Assembly: GCF_001729245.1 (NCBI RefSeq)
Contig: NZ_CP015217.1
Coordinates: 3,380,001 to 3,444,000, forward strand
Direction: 5' to 3'
Length of the DNA stretch: 64,000 nucleotides
Source: Leptospira tipperaryensis
GTDB lineage: Bacteria > Spirochaetota > Leptospiria > Leptospirales > Leptospiraceae
The translations under genes and the position numbers were made by a program. Numbering within the stretch: position 1 is the first letter of the stretch; the number at the start of each line of letters is the position of its first letter. Under the pieces are notes generated by a model. That model worked only from the letters and a program-made list of their open reading frames with translations, had not been told where the DNA came from and did not search any database. Positions 46,767 through 62,928 of the stretch are shown here, piece by piece.

Positions 46767-48563
46767 ATGAATCCTTACGTTCTCATTCCGTTTGCTGCAT
46801 TGATGATCAACGGATCTTTGTTCGCTTATGTAAGCGCGCTCAAAGGAAAATCCAGAACCGTAAATCTCTATCTTAGATTTTCATTTCTCTTATCGATCTG
46901 GCATATCGCGCTCATTCTCTATTGGTCCTTTTTACCCGGTAACTGGCCGGAAATCATTTTCAAAGCCTCTTCCTTTGCGTGGATTTTTATAGGCTGTTTG
47001 TTTTTCGAGTTTGCGGTTCAGTTTACCGGTTCCTCTTATCGTTTCCTTATCTATTTCTTTCGAGGTCTTTCTCTGGTTTCGTTTATCATTTCACTTAGCA
47101 CCGATTTGGTGATCTCCGGAAGCACGAGAGCGTATTGGGGGGACGTGATCGCGACGGGCCCGCTTTATCTCTACGTAAGTACGATCGTTATCGGCGTGCC
47201 GACTTTAACAGGTTCCATGATTTTGATCGTTAAGAGTTTTAGTTCTTCCAATTCTTTTTTTAAAAAGCAATCTCGCCTTGTCGCCTACGGAACCATCGTT
47301 ACCTTCGTCTTTAGTTTTCTTACAACTCTTCTTCCCAGGTTTATCAATTCGTCTCTCACGTTTCCTCCGATGAGCGGAAGCGCAGCGGTAATCCAATCGA
47401 TCTGTATCTTTATCGCGATTCACAAATACGGATTTATGGATTTAAAGTTGGAGCACATCGCGCTCAGACTCTACTCCGAAATCAGAGAAGGTGTGGTCCT
47501 TTTGTCTTCCAAGGGAACGCTTTTGTTTAGCAATCTCTCCGCACAAAAGATGTTAAATCTTCCGGAAGGATTTAATATGGGAATGAAGCTCGATCTTGGT
47601 CAATATTTAGACGGTTTCCCTTCGGATTCCTATTTTGAAAGAAAAGAGTTTACCAATCTTAGGGTGAGCTCGGAGAGAAATCTCGTAGGCCCGCAGGAAG
47701 ATTTTTTTCATGTTCCCGAAAACAAATATTTGGAAGTCTCATCCTCTCCGATTCCTCTTTCCGGTAAAAACGGAGGAAAGGTTTATATACTCAGGGACAT
47801 TACCGAAAAAAAGGAATCCTTAGAGAAAATTAGAAAATTATTATATAGATTGGACTTGGATTTGGATCTCGCGAGAGACATTCAAGAGATGATTACGACC
47901 CGCGACTTTCCGGATTCTCCGGATTACAAAATCCATTCTCATTTTCAACCGTATGTAAAAGTGGGCGGAGACATTTTAAACGTCAGAAAGGAAAAGGACG
48001 ATAGCCTCCATATCCTTTTCGGAGACGTTTCCGGGCATGGAATCTCCGCCGCGATGGTGGCCGCGATGACTTCCATCGCATTCGGGGCGGCGACCGGTAG
48101 AAGCGCTCTTACGGACCAGAATCTTTTGTTTATGCATCATCTTCTAAAAGATACGATCACGTTGCACTTTCTTTCCTCCGTTTATATGAGATACGTCCCT
48201 TCCGCAAAAAAATTGGAATACAGTTACGGCGGTCATCATCCCGGACTTTTGATCCGAAACGGAGAATGTAGCTTTATCGAAGGCTCGGGTGGAATTCTTT
48301 TTGCGATCGCTTCTCCGAAAATTCAAAGATACGAATTGAATCTTCTCAAAGGTGATAGAATTCTTTTTTATTCGGATGGGTTGTTCGAAGTTAGAAACTC
48401 CGAAGGAAATATCTTAGGAAGACATCAATTTTTAGACGCGGTTAAATCCTTAGTGAGCGAAGATACCGGCTCCATGATCCGTTCTATTCTTTCTTACTCC
48501 AGTTCTTACGGAGGAGGAGAGATGTCGGATGACGTTACAATCTTTTGTTTGGAAGTATTTTGA
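46767..48563 (+). CDS. Membrane RsbU-type PP2C phosphatase, second of a tandem pair
   Basis: A 598-aa paralogue of the preceding protein with the same order: seven membrane helices (1-230), a PAS-like segment (about 240-350, ending YILRDITEKKESLEK), and a PP2C/SpoIIE domain (about 365-598) with KVGGDILN, FGDVSGHGISAAMVAAM, YGGHHPGLLI, YSDGLFEVRN and MSDDVTIF. Here the SDG box is intact. The tandem arrangement points to duplication, and divergence in the sensory part implies different signals. The likely target is a STAS protein such as the one at 40971. Confidence 0.9.
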   Translation: MNPYVLIPFAALMINGSLFAYVSALKGKSRTVNLYLRFSFLLSIWHIALILYWSFLPGNWPEIIFKASSFAWIFIGCLFFEFAVQFTGSSYRFLIYFFRGLSLVSFIISLSTDLVISGSTRAYWGDVIATGPLYLYVSTIVIGVPTLTGSMILIVKSFSSSNSFFKKQSRLVAYGTIVTFVFSFLTTLLPRFINSSLTFPPMSGSAAVIQSICIFIAIHKYGFMDLKLEHIALRLYSEIREGVVLLSSKGTLLFSNLSAQKMLNLPEGFNMGMKLDLGQYLDGFPSDSYFERKEFTNLRVSSERNLVGPQEDFFHVPENKYLEVSSSPIPLSGKNGGKVYILRDITEKKESLEKIRKLLYRLDLDLDLARDIQEMITTRDFPDSPDYKIHSHFQPYVKVGGDILNVRKEKDDSLHILFGDVSGHGISAAMVAAMTSIAFGAATGRSALTDQNLLFMHHLLKDTITLHFLSSVYMRYVPSAKKLEYSYGGHHPGLLIRNGECSFIEGSGGILFAIASPKIQRYELNLLKGDRILFYSDGLFEVRNSEGNILGRHQFLDAVKSLVSEDTGSMIRSILSYSSSYGGGEMSDDVTIFCLEVF

Positions 48564-48763
48564 CTTGAGTTCGAACAAACCGCTACGAAAGCGATGGAAG
48601 CGGAATCGCCCAATCGTAATTTAGAAAGAATTTTTCTTTAAGCCCCGTCCATCGATTGATCGAAGCATTTCGTTGTGATCCATAGAGAACGACATTGAGT
48701 TCAAGCGTGCTCCGACCCTCATGGATCGGATTCGCCCAAACCTTTATGGAGAATTCGTTTTTG

Positions 48764-49720
<957 letters not shown>

Positions 49721-49738
49721 TTCACTCTCCTGCTTGAA

Positions 49739-51658
49739 TCACTCGCTTCTGGCGCCTCTGAGGTTGTTGTTCAGATAAGCTCCTACGGCTTTGTTTTTAC
49801 CGACTCCCTGCTCCATATAAAGAAACTTGGATTTCAGTTTTTTCTCGTAGCTTACGAGATGGTTTTCGTATTCTTTAATCTTCTTATTATTATCAGTGAC
49901 TTGCTCTTCGAGCATCTTAACTTTTCCGGAAACAAGACCGCCCGCATACTGCGTGTAAGGTTTTACGTGTTCCAAAAGATCCACGGCGACTCCCGTATCC
50001 ATTCTCGCGTCTGAGTTGGTATCGATCGCGAAAAGATTTCGGACCGCGTCCGGATTTTCGGCGAGTTTGTTTTTGAGTTTTTCTTCATCGAGGATCAAAA
50101 ATCCGTCTTGGATATCGGTCCATTTGCTTCCGACGTTTCCGGTGCTGATTCCGATGTCGCTTAACATTCGGACCGGATTCTCACCCGCGACGGGGTAAGA
50201 AGAACTCGCAACCGTTTTCATTCCCGCGATCAAACGAAGCACTGTATGTTCTCCGGATAAAAGTCCAGTTTTGGTTTTACCTTCCCAAAAGGTTTGGCCG
50301 ATTTCACCGCCGTCTTCTTTTCCGTCGTTAACTTGTGCGTTCTTATCAACGGCAGTGGATTCTTTTGAAAACTTCAGAACCGTATTGTAAGCGGCTATGA
50401 ATTCTTTGATCATCTCGAGACCCTTGTCCGAGTCCGTTTTGATATCGATGCTCACCGGGCCTTCCGTTTTTTTAAGAAGGTTCATAGAAACCCCGTCGAG
50501 GACGTCAGTCAAACCTTCGTTCTTAGGACGATTGACTTCGATTCCGTCGACTAAAAAAACCGCATCCTTTGCTTCGGTGATTTCTTTGGCGGGTTTAGCT
50601 CCTCTAAATTCTCCAGGAACGACTATGTGAAAACTTTCTAAAACGACAGTCTTTCCGCTCGAGTTTGCAAAAAGAATCTTATGAGCTTTCATGCCCGATG
50701 GAAAACTTTTGAGATTGAGGACGATCTTTCCTTCCTGTTTGGAAGCGGTTTCCAAGATCATCTTCTCTTTATCGTTTTCTTTATAAAGAATTCCTAATTC
50801 TAGTTTGTCTTCCGGTGCAAACTGAGTAGATGTGATGAGTTCTATCTTCGTATTCTTCTTTAATTCCGAAGTCGGAATTCCGAATTGAAAAGAGCCGACG
50901 CTTGCGACTTCGATCCATTTCTTTCCATTCTCTTCTTTGAATGTTGGTTTTGCGTCTGCGGGAACTCCGTATTTTTCGGATTGAAAGACAAGAATCTGAT
51001 CCGCTTCGGGAAGAAGATTGATTTCTTTCGGAGGATCGGCGGGCTCCGTAGCTCCCACAAGACCCGATGCTTGGAGAACCCCGTTTGCATCTTCGAATTT
51101 AAGTTTACGTTCCTTTCCCGAAAGACCCGCTGTCAGAGTGAGAACGTAATTATCGCTGTCCACTTTTACGAGCCCTGTATTTACAAGTCCCGCCGCAGAA
51201 ACTTTGATGGAAGCCGCGAGATCTCGAATCGTTCCTCCGGAGAATTCGATTTCTTTTTCGGAATCCCCCGAAAAGATTTTAAAACTTCCAGCAGGGATTT
51301 GTTTGTTCGCGTCAGTCTTTTCGCCGGAGACTTGGTGAAAGGTCGCGAGTTCTTTGACTTCGATTTTGCGTTTTCCCGCGCTCGCAGAACGAGACGCGTC
51401 CCCGCTTACGACACCTTCCGGTTCGGAAACGATATTCTTCATAGCAAAGGGAGCGGTAAAAGATATGAGTGCTCTGGTTTTATTTTGGAGGTCCGTTGTA
51501 ACGAGCTTGAGATCGTTCCAAGCTTTTACTTGAGCTTTGTTAAACGAATTCTGCTGCTCAAGTCGGCGAATCGGTTTTCCTTCCAATTCCACCAATTTTT
51601 TTACGATCAAATTGGTGTCTTGACCGGAGCTAAGTCCTGGAATCGTAAATGCTGGCAT
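49739..51658 (-). CDS. fliD: Flagellar hook-associated protein 2 (filament cap)
   Basis: A 639-aa FliD, larger than the enteric protein (about 470). The FliD_N domain starts at once (IPGLSSGQDTNLIVKKLVEL, GKPIRRLEQQ). The C-terminal FliD_C domain has ISTGNVGSKWTDIQDGFLIL, KLKNKLAENPDAVRNLF and a terminal coiled-coil (KVKMLEEQVTDNNKKIKEYE). It caps the growing filament and helps flagellin fold. In spirochaetes this takes place in the periplasm. A strong AGGAGG site lies just before the ATG. Confidence 0.94.
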   Translation of the reverse strand: MPAFTIPGLSSGQDTNLIVKKLVELEGKPIRRLEQQNSFNKAQVKAWNDLKLVTTDLQNKTRALISFTAPFAMKNIVSEPEGVVSGDASRSASAGKRKIEVKELATFHQVSGEKTDANKQIPAGSFKIFSGDSEKEIEFSGGTIRDLAASIKVSAAGLVNTGLVKVDSDNYVLTLTAGLSGKERKLKFEDANGVLQASGLVGATEPADPPKEINLLPEADQILVFQSEKYGVPADAKPTFKEENGKKWIEVASVGSFQFGIPTSELKKNTKIELITSTQFAPEDKLELGILYKENDKEKMILETASKQEGKIVLNLKSFPSGMKAHKILFANSSGKTVVLESFHIVVPGEFRGAKPAKEITEAKDAVFLVDGIEVNRPKNEGLTDVLDGVSMNLLKKTEGPVSIDIKTDSDKGLEMIKEFIAAYNTVLKFSKESTAVDKNAQVNDGKEDGGEIGQTFWEGKTKTGLLSGEHTVLRLIAGMKTVASSSYPVAGENPVRMLSDIGISTGNVGSKWTDIQDGFLILDEEKLKNKLAENPDAVRNLFAIDTNSDARMDTGVAVDLLEHVKPYTQYAGGLVSGKVKMLEEQVTDNNKKIKEYENHLVSYEKKLKSKFLYMEQGVGKNKAVGAYLNNNLRGARSE

Positions 51659-51678
51659 CTTGTCCTCCTAAGATCTAC

Positions 51679-51720
<42 letters not shown>

Positions 51721-51790
51721 GAGGGCTCTAAAAACCAATTGCCGATCTTAGAAATCCGTGGATTTTAGTCCCGATTTTCGTGGGGGAATT

Positions 51791-52507
51791 ATGGTATCGC
51801 CTGTTTTAGGAGAATTTTTAGGGACTTTCGTTTTAATCCTTTTGGGGAACGGAGTCGTCGCAGGTGTTCTACTCGAACACAGTAAATCCAAGGACAGCGG
51901 ATGGATCGTAATTACCACAGGCTGGGCCTTCGCGGTGATGCTCGGAATTTTTACGTCAAACGCCTTCGGCAGTCCGGACGCACATCTCAATCCGGCCGTT
52001 ACTCTTGCCTTTGCAATCAAGTCCGGAGATTATTCAAAATTGCTTATATACGTTCCAGCACAGATCGCCGGCGCATTTTTAGGCGCGGTATTCAACTTTT
52101 TGCATTATCTTCCACATTGGAAAGAAACAAAAGACAAAGGAAAGATCCTTGCGGTCTTTTCGACCGAGCCCGCGATCTCAAACACCGCTTCGAATTTTTT
52201 CAGCGAATTCTTAGGAACCTTTTTATTGATCTTAGGAATCGTTTCCATTTTTTCTCCTACGATGCAAGGACTGACGACCCACTTCGGCGCCTTCTTGGTC
52301 GGAATCTTAGTTTGGAGCATCGGACTTTCGATGGGAGGAACCACCGGTTATGCGATCAACCCCGCAAGAGACTTAGGTCCGAGACTCGCTCACTTTCTTT
52401 TGCCGATTCCGGGAAAGGGTTCTTCGAATTGGAAGTATGCTTGGCTTCCCGTTGTCGCACCTTTGAGCGGAGCCGCGGCTGCCGGATTCGTGCTGGGATT
52501 TTTTTGA
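51791..52507 (+). CDS. MIP-family aquaglyceroporin (GlpF-like)
   Basis: A 238-aa channel from the ATG at 51791, which has GGGGGA directly upstream. The GTG at 51758 is not needed. Six helices and two NPA loops are present: HLNPAVTLAFA and GYAINPARDLGPR. The Asp after the second NPA (NPARD) marks glycerol-facilitator-type channels rather than strict water channels. It would let glycerol or similar solutes diffuse across the inner membrane. No glycerol kinase gene is adjacent. Confidence 0.92.
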   Translation: MVSPVLGEFLGTFVLILLGNGVVAGVLLEHSKSKDSGWIVITTGWAFAVMLGIFTSNAFGSPDAHLNPAVTLAFAIKSGDYSKLLIYVPAQIAGAFLGAVFNFLHYLPHWKETKDKGKILAVFSTEPAISNTASNFFSEFLGTFLLILGIVSIFSPTMQGLTTHFGAFLVGILVWSIGLSMGGTTGYAINPARDLGPRLAHFLLPIPGKGSSNWKYAWLPVVAPLSGAAAAGFVLGFF

Positions 52508-52929
52508 TTGGGATCAAACCGAATTGAAGAATTTATCGACCAATAAGTTTTTAGAAAATTCAAAAACTGCGAATGGAACAAAATCTGCGGGATCTCCGTC
52601 GTTTCGATTGCGAACTTACTGAATCTTGTAAGTAGCTTCTTTCCAGATTTCGGGAGATGCTCTTAAGAATTTTCCGAAATTTTCTTCGAACAAATTTCAA
52701 GCCTTATTTTATACGAGAACGGACTTTAAGTCCGCCGCAAGCGAATTCTACGAAAAACGGCTTGTCGGAACAAGTGAACGGGTTTTAAAAAGATTGATTT
52801 TATTTAAGAAAAGAATCGAAAGATTTCCCTCGAATAATTTTTTAGAGTTCCCGATTTTCTATAAGCATCTTTTATCAAACAGAATCGGAAATGATTTCGC
52901 TTTGAGAATCGTTTTTATCCCGCAAGAAC
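52508..52929. other. Intergenic region with interspersed repeat copy B
   Basis: About 420 bases. The only feature is the repeat at 52715-52774: GAGAACGGACTTTAAGTCCG plus C (52715-52735), 26 bases, then TTGTCGGAACAAG (52762-52774). It matches the copy at 43520-43580. No other gene is supported. Confidence 0.7.
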
Positions 52930-53319
52930 ATGAAGAATTTTGAATCTTTTTTTACAAAACTCAAAGAAGATGAAAAAGAAATCGTCTCGATTCTTAGAGA
53001 ATTTGTAATCGAGACCGTCCCGAATGTGACAGAGAAGATTTCATACAACGTTCCTTATTATTTTCTCAATTCAAGAATCTGTTTTATCTGGCCGTCCTCC
53101 TTTCCCCACGGGCCAAAGTTGGGAGTAGAATTCGGTTTTTGCCAAGGACATCTTCTTTCCGATCCTCGACAAATTCTCCGGGCGGGAGAAAGAAAAATCG
53201 TGAGATCGATTTCTTATCATTCTAAAAATGAAATCGATCTCCGGACGTTGCGGAATTTTCTCTTGGAAGCTGTAATTTTGGATGATCAGATCAAACCGGC
53301 TTTCAAAAGAAAACGTTGA
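52930..53319 (+). CDS. DUF1801 (YdhG-like) protein
   Basis: A 129-aa protein with the DUF1801 pattern: LREFVIETVPNVTEKISYNV near residue 25, RICFIWPSS, GVEFGFCQGHLL, and a C-terminal LRTLRNFLLEAV. The family is widespread, small and cytosolic, with a fold related to iron-chaperone-like proteins. Its function is unclear. Confidence 0.82.
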   Translation: MKNFESFFTKLKEDEKEIVSILREFVIETVPNVTEKISYNVPYYFLNSRICFIWPSSFPHGPKLGVEFGFCQGHLLSDPRQILRAGERKIVRSISYHSKNEIDLRTLRNFLLEAVILDDQIKPAFKRKR

Positions 53320-53439
53320 GAATCCCTAAGTGCCGTTATCGTTTGGATAAAAATCCATTTCTTGATTTCGAGGAAAGAAAAACTTTCTTCGCCTATTCAA
53401 GCTATAAAATGATGATTTACTCCTTTTTTTGTTCACAAA

Positions 53440-54651
53440 ATGTTGTTCCACAGTATGCGAAATCGAATTCTCATTCTTATCTTCCTTTCTTTCCCTTTGA
53501 TTTCTCTTTTCTCCGAAACAAGCGACTTCAAAGGAGAATGCAAACCCAAAGAATGGATCTGCGTTCTTACTAAAAATGAGAATCAAAAGATTGAGTTTTA
53601 TATTCAGAATAAAACTCCGAGTGCGGATTATCCTTTTACGGTTTATTTTAATTTTTCTTCCTTAGATAACTTTGAATCCGATGTTCCACTTCCTCTGCGT
53701 ATCGTTTCCAGAGGAAGCAACGAACCTTTAAAGATTCTCAGCCTTCAACCGATCGACGTTCAGAAAGAACGTTCTTACAGCTCCAGCATCTACGTAAGAG
53801 CCGGCGACTTTAACGCGAGTAAGACGAAGAACGTTATCTATCATCTTCCTTTCGAATCTTCCGCAAGAGTCGGTCAAGGTTACAACGGAAAATTTACTCA
53901 TTTCGGACAGTTTCCTTACGCTCTTGATTTTTCTCTTCCGGAAGGTAGTTCCGTTCTCGCAGCGAGAGAAGGCCTTGTCATCGCGGTTCAAGATAAATTT
54001 ACCGCGGGAGGAACAACTCCCTTCTTTAAAGACAAAGCGAACTACGTCCAGATTCTTCATAAAGACGGAAGCATTGCGGAATACGCTCACCTCAAACACA
54101 AAGGTGTTTTAGTTCAGATCGGACAAATCGTAAAAGCGGGAGAAAGAATCGGTTTTTCAGGGAACACGGGTTTTAGCAGCGCCCCTCATCTTCACTTCCA
54201 CGTCTTGAAGCCCACAGAAGACTTTCAAAACTTAGAAACCTTCCCTACGTCCTTTGAAACGGACGAAGGAATTGTAGAAGAACTCAAGGACGGGGTCGTC
54301 TATTGGAATCCTTCCAACTCACTTCCTGCGGGAAAACTTTTCTTTGAAGAAGATTTTAAGATCTGTTCCGAACTCTCAAAAAATAAACTTTCCGAATGTG
54401 ATGAAAAGTTCAACCCTCAGAAACGACCGATCATCGCGTTGGATATCCGAAAACCGGGGAAGCGCGATCTTAAAGTCGAAGTTTGTAATCCGGATTCGGT
54501 TTGCAAAAGAGTCGATTGGATTCTTCAACCCGAATGGAAGGTTTCGATTTGGTATTTTGATTGGAGTATTCTTCCCATAATTTCAGGAAAGTATAAAATT
54601 CAAGTAATCAACGATATCGAAATTCTGAAAACCTGGGTGATAGAAAGATAA
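53440..54651 (+). CDS. Secreted M23-family metallopeptidase
   Basis: A 403-aa protein with a signal peptide ([18 protein letters not shown]; the start could also be the ATG at 53455). An N-terminal beta-rich region of about 130 aa is followed by a LytM/M23 domain at about 145-265 with [16 protein letters not shown] (zinc His and Asp), EYAHLKH, and [10 protein letters not shown] (catalytic and zinc His). The Zn ligands are all present. It should cleave peptidoglycan crosslinks, or regulate other cell-wall hydrolases, in the periplasm. A further 140-residue C-terminal domain of unknown type may anchor or localise it. Confidence 0.9.
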   Translation: MLFHSMRNRILILIFLSFPLISLFSETSDFKGECKPKEWICVLTKNENQKIEFYIQNKTPSADYPFTVYFNFSSLDNFESDVPLPLRIVSRGSNEPLKILSLQPIDVQKERSYSSSIYVRAGDFNASKTKNVIYHLPFESSARVGQGYNGKFTHFGQFPYALDFSLPEGSSVLAAREGLVIAVQDKFTAGGTTPFFKDKANYVQILHKDGSIAEYAHLKHKGVLVQIGQIVKAGERIGFSGNTGFSSAPHLHFHVLKPTEDFQNLETFPTSFETDEGIVEELKDGVVYWNPSNSLPAGKLFFEEDFKICSELSKNKLSECDEKFNPQKRPIIALDIRKPGKRDLKVEVCNPDSVCKRVDWILQPEWKVSIWYFDWSILPIISGKYKIQVINDIEILKTWVIER

Positions 54652-54686
54652 GAAAATCATTCTCCGTTTTTTAGAATCGATCTTGG

Positions 54687-54705
54687 AATCGTTCTGTGAA
54701 CGATT
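54687..54705 (+). terminator. Short hairpin after the M23 peptidase gene
   Basis: AATCGTTC/GAACGATT, an 8-bp stem with a TGT loop. No T-run follows at once, so terminator function is doubtful. Confidence 0.4.
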
Positions 54706-54813
54706 TCGCTTTAAAAAACATTTTGTAGAGATAAAATGAATCTTCACCGGAGGATTTTGAACATCCGTCCGGCGCATTTCCATTCTATGATTTGAATATT
54801 CTATTTTTTTAAT

Positions 54814-55461
54814 TTATCCTACGGGAACTTCGGAGTATTCGATTACAAAATTCTCTTTCGCCCTGCGAACTTTTGGGGCCTTCAAAAGCTGATCTTTTTC
54901 CACGTCTCTATAACCTAAGGTCAGAAGCGATGTGGATCTCAATCCTTTTTCTTTTAGATGCAACAACTCATCCAGCGCTTTTGCATTAAATCCTTCCATC
55001 GGAGTCGCATCCACATTCTCCAGAGCCGCCGCTACGATAGCGGTTCCAAACCCGATATACGTTTGTCTCGCAGCCCAGTTGTAACTAGTTTCCGGAGTAT
55101 GAGACTTTAACCAATTCAACATGGAATTCTTAAATCCTTCCAGAGATTCCACCGGAGCGTTTCGTGTCTCGGAGATGAGTTGGATGTATTCTTTTATTCT
55201 TTCTTCTGTGACTTGATCCCAAGGGGCAAACACAAGGAGATGAGAAGATTCTTCAATCTGAGGTTGGTTGTTTGCGATCGGACGGATTTGGCGTTTTAAT
55301 TCTTCATCTACGATTAGGATTACGTTGTAAGGTTGTAAACCGAATCCGGAAGCGGTCAGACGAACTGCTTCTAAAATTCTTTCCACTTTTTCTTGAGGAA
55401 CTTTTTCCCCCGTCATTCTTTTGGTCGCGTAGCGCCAATTGAGCTTCTCCAATAATTCCAT
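54814..55461 (-). CDS. Nitroreductase-family NAD(P)H oxidoreductase
   Basis: A 215-aa flavin enzyme of the nitroreductase family (NfsB/YdjA-like): LNWRYATKRMTG with Arg/Lys FMN-phosphate contacts at about 8-19, VRLTASGFGLQPYNVILI, a C-terminal LRSTSLLTLGYRD. It reduces nitro compounds or quinones with NAD(P)H. A clean AAGGAG lies upstream. It is under a promoter with an inverted repeat (55526-55554) just after the rrf2-type regulator gene, so control by that protein is likely. Confidence 0.9.
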   Translation of the reverse strand: MELLEKLNWRYATKRMTGEKVPQEKVERILEAVRLTASGFGLQPYNVILIVDEELKRQIRPIANNQPQIEESSHLLVFAPWDQVTEERIKEYIQLISETRNAPVESLEGFKNSMLNWLKSHTPETSYNWAARQTYIGFGTAIVAAALENVDATPMEGFNAKALDELLHLKEKGLRSTSLLTLGYRDVEKDQLLKAPKVRRAKENFVIEYSEVPVG

Positions 55462-55525
55462 TTGTAAATTCTCCTTTTTTCTGAGATTTCAACCTGGATC
55501 CGGTTTTTGTCGGAAACCAGGATGT

Positions 55526-55561
55526 TAACTTGTTATAAACACCTTAACAGGTTAGACTCAA
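55526..55561 (-). promoter_or_regulatory. Nitroreductase promoter with operator-like inverted repeat
   Basis: On the minus strand TTGAGT (complement of 55556-55561) and TATAAC (complement of 55532-55537) stand 18 bp apart. TAACTTGTTA (55526-55535) and TAACAGGTTA (55545-55554) form an inverted repeat with one mismatch overlapping the -10. This is a plausible Rrf2-type operator. Confidence 0.65.
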
Positions 55562-55587
55562 GAAAAGGAAAGAAGAAAACTGAAAAA

Positions 55588-56031
55588 TCAATTCGTGAGG
55601 GACATTTTTTTTTGACATTCGCCTCGGACCTGCTCCATCACATCGGCAAGGGAGAATTCTCCGAGTTTTGCTTCCAATGCGGCTTGGGCTTGTGCGAAGA
55701 CACATCCGAGGGTCGGGAGAATTCCCATTCCCACAGAACAGTCTTGTTTTGGGTGATCGTGAACGGTAAAGAGACAATCGGAATCTTCTATGGCGCGATA
55801 GATATCGGAAAGTAGGATCTCTGACGCCGGTTTTGCGAGGCTCGCACCGGGAACGCCCTGTCTTGTCAAAACGAGTCCCGCTTTTCTGAGTTTCCCGGTA
55901 AGGGTACGAACGATCGCAGGATTGGTCCCGACGGATTCTGCGATCGTATCCGAAGTCGTATCTCCCCCGTTCCTGTTTTCCAGGAAAGTGAGAATGTGAA
56001 TTGCGACTGCGTAGCGACTGGGAATTGCCAA
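55588..56031 (-). CDS. Rrf2-family transcriptional regulator
   Basis: A 147-aa Rrf2 protein starting from TTG at 56031 with AAGGAA seven bases before it. The winged-helix N-terminus reads AIPSRYAVAIHILTFLENRN, SDTIAESVGTNPAIVRTLTG. Cysteines C86, C98 and C110 are spaced C-x11-C-x11-C, not the C-x5-C-x5-C-type of IscR-like Fe-S members, so a Fe-S cluster is not assured. It is probably a redox- or xenobiotic-responsive repressor of the downstream nitroreductase gene. Confidence 0.87.
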   Translation of the reverse strand: MAIPSRYAVAIHILTFLENRNGGDTTSDTIAESVGTNPAIVRTLTGKLRKAGLVLTRQGVPGASLAKPASEILLSDIYRAIEDSDCLFTVHDHPKQDCSVGMGILPTLGCVFAQAQAALEAKLGEFSLADVMEQVRGECQKKMSLTN

Positions 56032-56453
56032 TGGTTTGTTCCTTACACTGTATTCATTGTTTTAGACGAGTCTCTGCCAAGAAGAATTCGGCTTTTCTCT
56101 GGAATAAAATCGATTCGGTTCCATTCGGGATTCGATTGAAATGTGGGAACTCCCCGTTTTTTTGAAAAGAGACGGATTCTTCTGATGAGATTTTGAAAAG
56201 TAGGAACTCACACATTTCAAAACCACGGTTCAATTCCCGTCATTCAAAATGCGGGAACTCCCCACTCTCGAGATTCTTCGAAAAAGCGCCGAAACGTAGG
56301 ATCTCCTTCGTCCAAAAAGAAGAAGGGTTACAAAGCTGTCACCGAAATCCTTCCTAGAATCATTGACTCCCCGCAAAGGAGGTTTAAACAGGAATAGAAT
56401 CCCTCGTTCGATCTCTTCCTCCGCGGGCTTCCCAGAATTTTCAGGATATCCAA
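56032..56453. other. Intergenic region rich in the GGAACTCC motif
   Basis: About 420 bases between the rrf2 gene and ppk1. It contains an exact GTGGGAACTCC at 56143-56153 and related copies at 56200-56210 (GTAGGAACTCA), 56251-56261 (GCGGGAACTCC) and 56296-56306 (GTAGGATCTCC). All four are on the plus strand with spacings of about 57, 51 and 45 bases. No gene is supported. The ppk1 promoter must lie within. Confidence 0.6.
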
Positions 56454-58592
<2,139 letters not shown>

Positions 58593-58623
58593 TTACGAAA
58601 CCTGAATATACGAAATTAGAATT

Positions 58624-61949
<3,326 letters not shown>

Positions 61950-61969
<20 letters not shown>

Positions 61970-62579
61970 AATCTTTTCGTATCACAAGAAAAGAAATTTC
62001 TATTCCGGTCTGATTTTTCTTTCCACAGTTTTTATAGCGCTCACACTTTTGATCTTGGCGACTTCCGGGATTCTTAAATTTGAAATTCCGGGCTTGAGCG
62101 CCGTTCAGAAGCTCGTCCTCTACGTGAGCAAGGAAATCCAAAAACCGAGTTTGATCGGCGTTTTTTTTACGACCCTCTTCGGCGGTTTGTTTTTCTTTTA
62201 TCTTCCCATCGAATTCTTATACATTCGTGCGACCTATTCCAAACTCGACGGAAGCGATCTCATTATGCTTCATATTCTCGGACTTCTGATTTCTTTCTCG
62301 ATCAATTATTTTCTGGGAAGAATCGCGGCCCGCGCTTGTATCAAACTGATAAGTCCGAAAAAATTTTACAGGATGAAAGGATTTCTAAATCGTTACGGTG
62401 TTTTGGCGATCTTTGTTTTCAACGCTCTTCCTTTGCCGGCTCCGATCTTGAGCGCGATCCTCGGAGTCATCCGTTATAAGAAGAAAATTTTTTATCCAGT
62501 CTTCGTTGCGGGGCAACTCTCTCAGTCCGTCGTGATTCTCTTTTTTGTTCGTTACGTTTTTACGGGTAAGATTTTCTGA
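61950..62579 (+). CDS. VTT-domain (DedA-like) membrane protein
   Basis: The start is uncertain. I favour a GTG at 61950 (GAGAGAGAC just before), giving 209 aa. A GTG at 61914 would give 221. Four to six helices follow the SNARE-associated/VTT pattern: PSLIGVFFTTLFGGLFFFYL and GRIAARACIKLISPKKFYRM, then FNALPLPAPILSAILGVIRY. DedA/VTT proteins move lipids or affect membrane homeostasis. It is the last gene of the ppk1 operon and overlaps the TMEM220-like gene. Confidence 0.8.
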
Positions 62580-62594
62580 AGAATTCTTTTTGAG

Positions 62595-62799
62595 GGAGTT
62601 CCTACTTTTCTTTACGGCCTTTTTGTAAAAAACGCGGGAGTTCCCACATTCGTTTAACGGAAAAATTATTTGGCACGTGAAAAGCAGAGGAGTTCCTACT
62701 TTTCTTTACGGCCTTTTTTGTAAAAAACGCTGGAGTTCCCACATTCGTTTAACGGAAAAATTACTTGGCACGTGAAAAGCAAAGGAGTTCCTACTTTTT
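62595..62799. repeat. 94/95-bp tandem duplication carrying five motif copies
   Basis: Unit 1 is 62595-62688 (94 bases), unit 2 is 62689-62783 (95 bases, one extra T), and a third unit starts at 62784 and breaks off near 62799. Each full unit has GGAGTTCCTAC at its start and GGAGTTCCCAC 42-43 bases later, both complementary to GTRGGAACTCC. Also shared are TTTACGGCC, CGTTTAACGGAAAAATTA and TTGGCACGTGAAAAGCA. Confidence 0.9.
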
Positions 62800-62898
62800 C
62801 CTCCCCCATTCCCTAAGTTCTAGTTTTTGAGAATTTTTCTAAGCGCTTCATTCTTTTCTCCTCAATCTCCCTTGACTCTAAACTCAGCCCTCAAATAT

Positions 62899-62913
62899 TG
62901 AGAATCATTTTCA
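62899..62913 (+). promoter_or_regulatory. Fur-box-like operator before the TonB receptor gene
   Basis: TGAGAATCATTTTCA matches the 7-1-7 Fur consensus TGATAATnATTATCA at 12 of the 14 defined positions and is close to a perfect inverted repeat. It ends 15 bases before the ATG. Iron-repressed expression of the receptor is expected. Confidence 0.65.
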
Positions 62914-62928
62914 AAATCGAAATCGACG

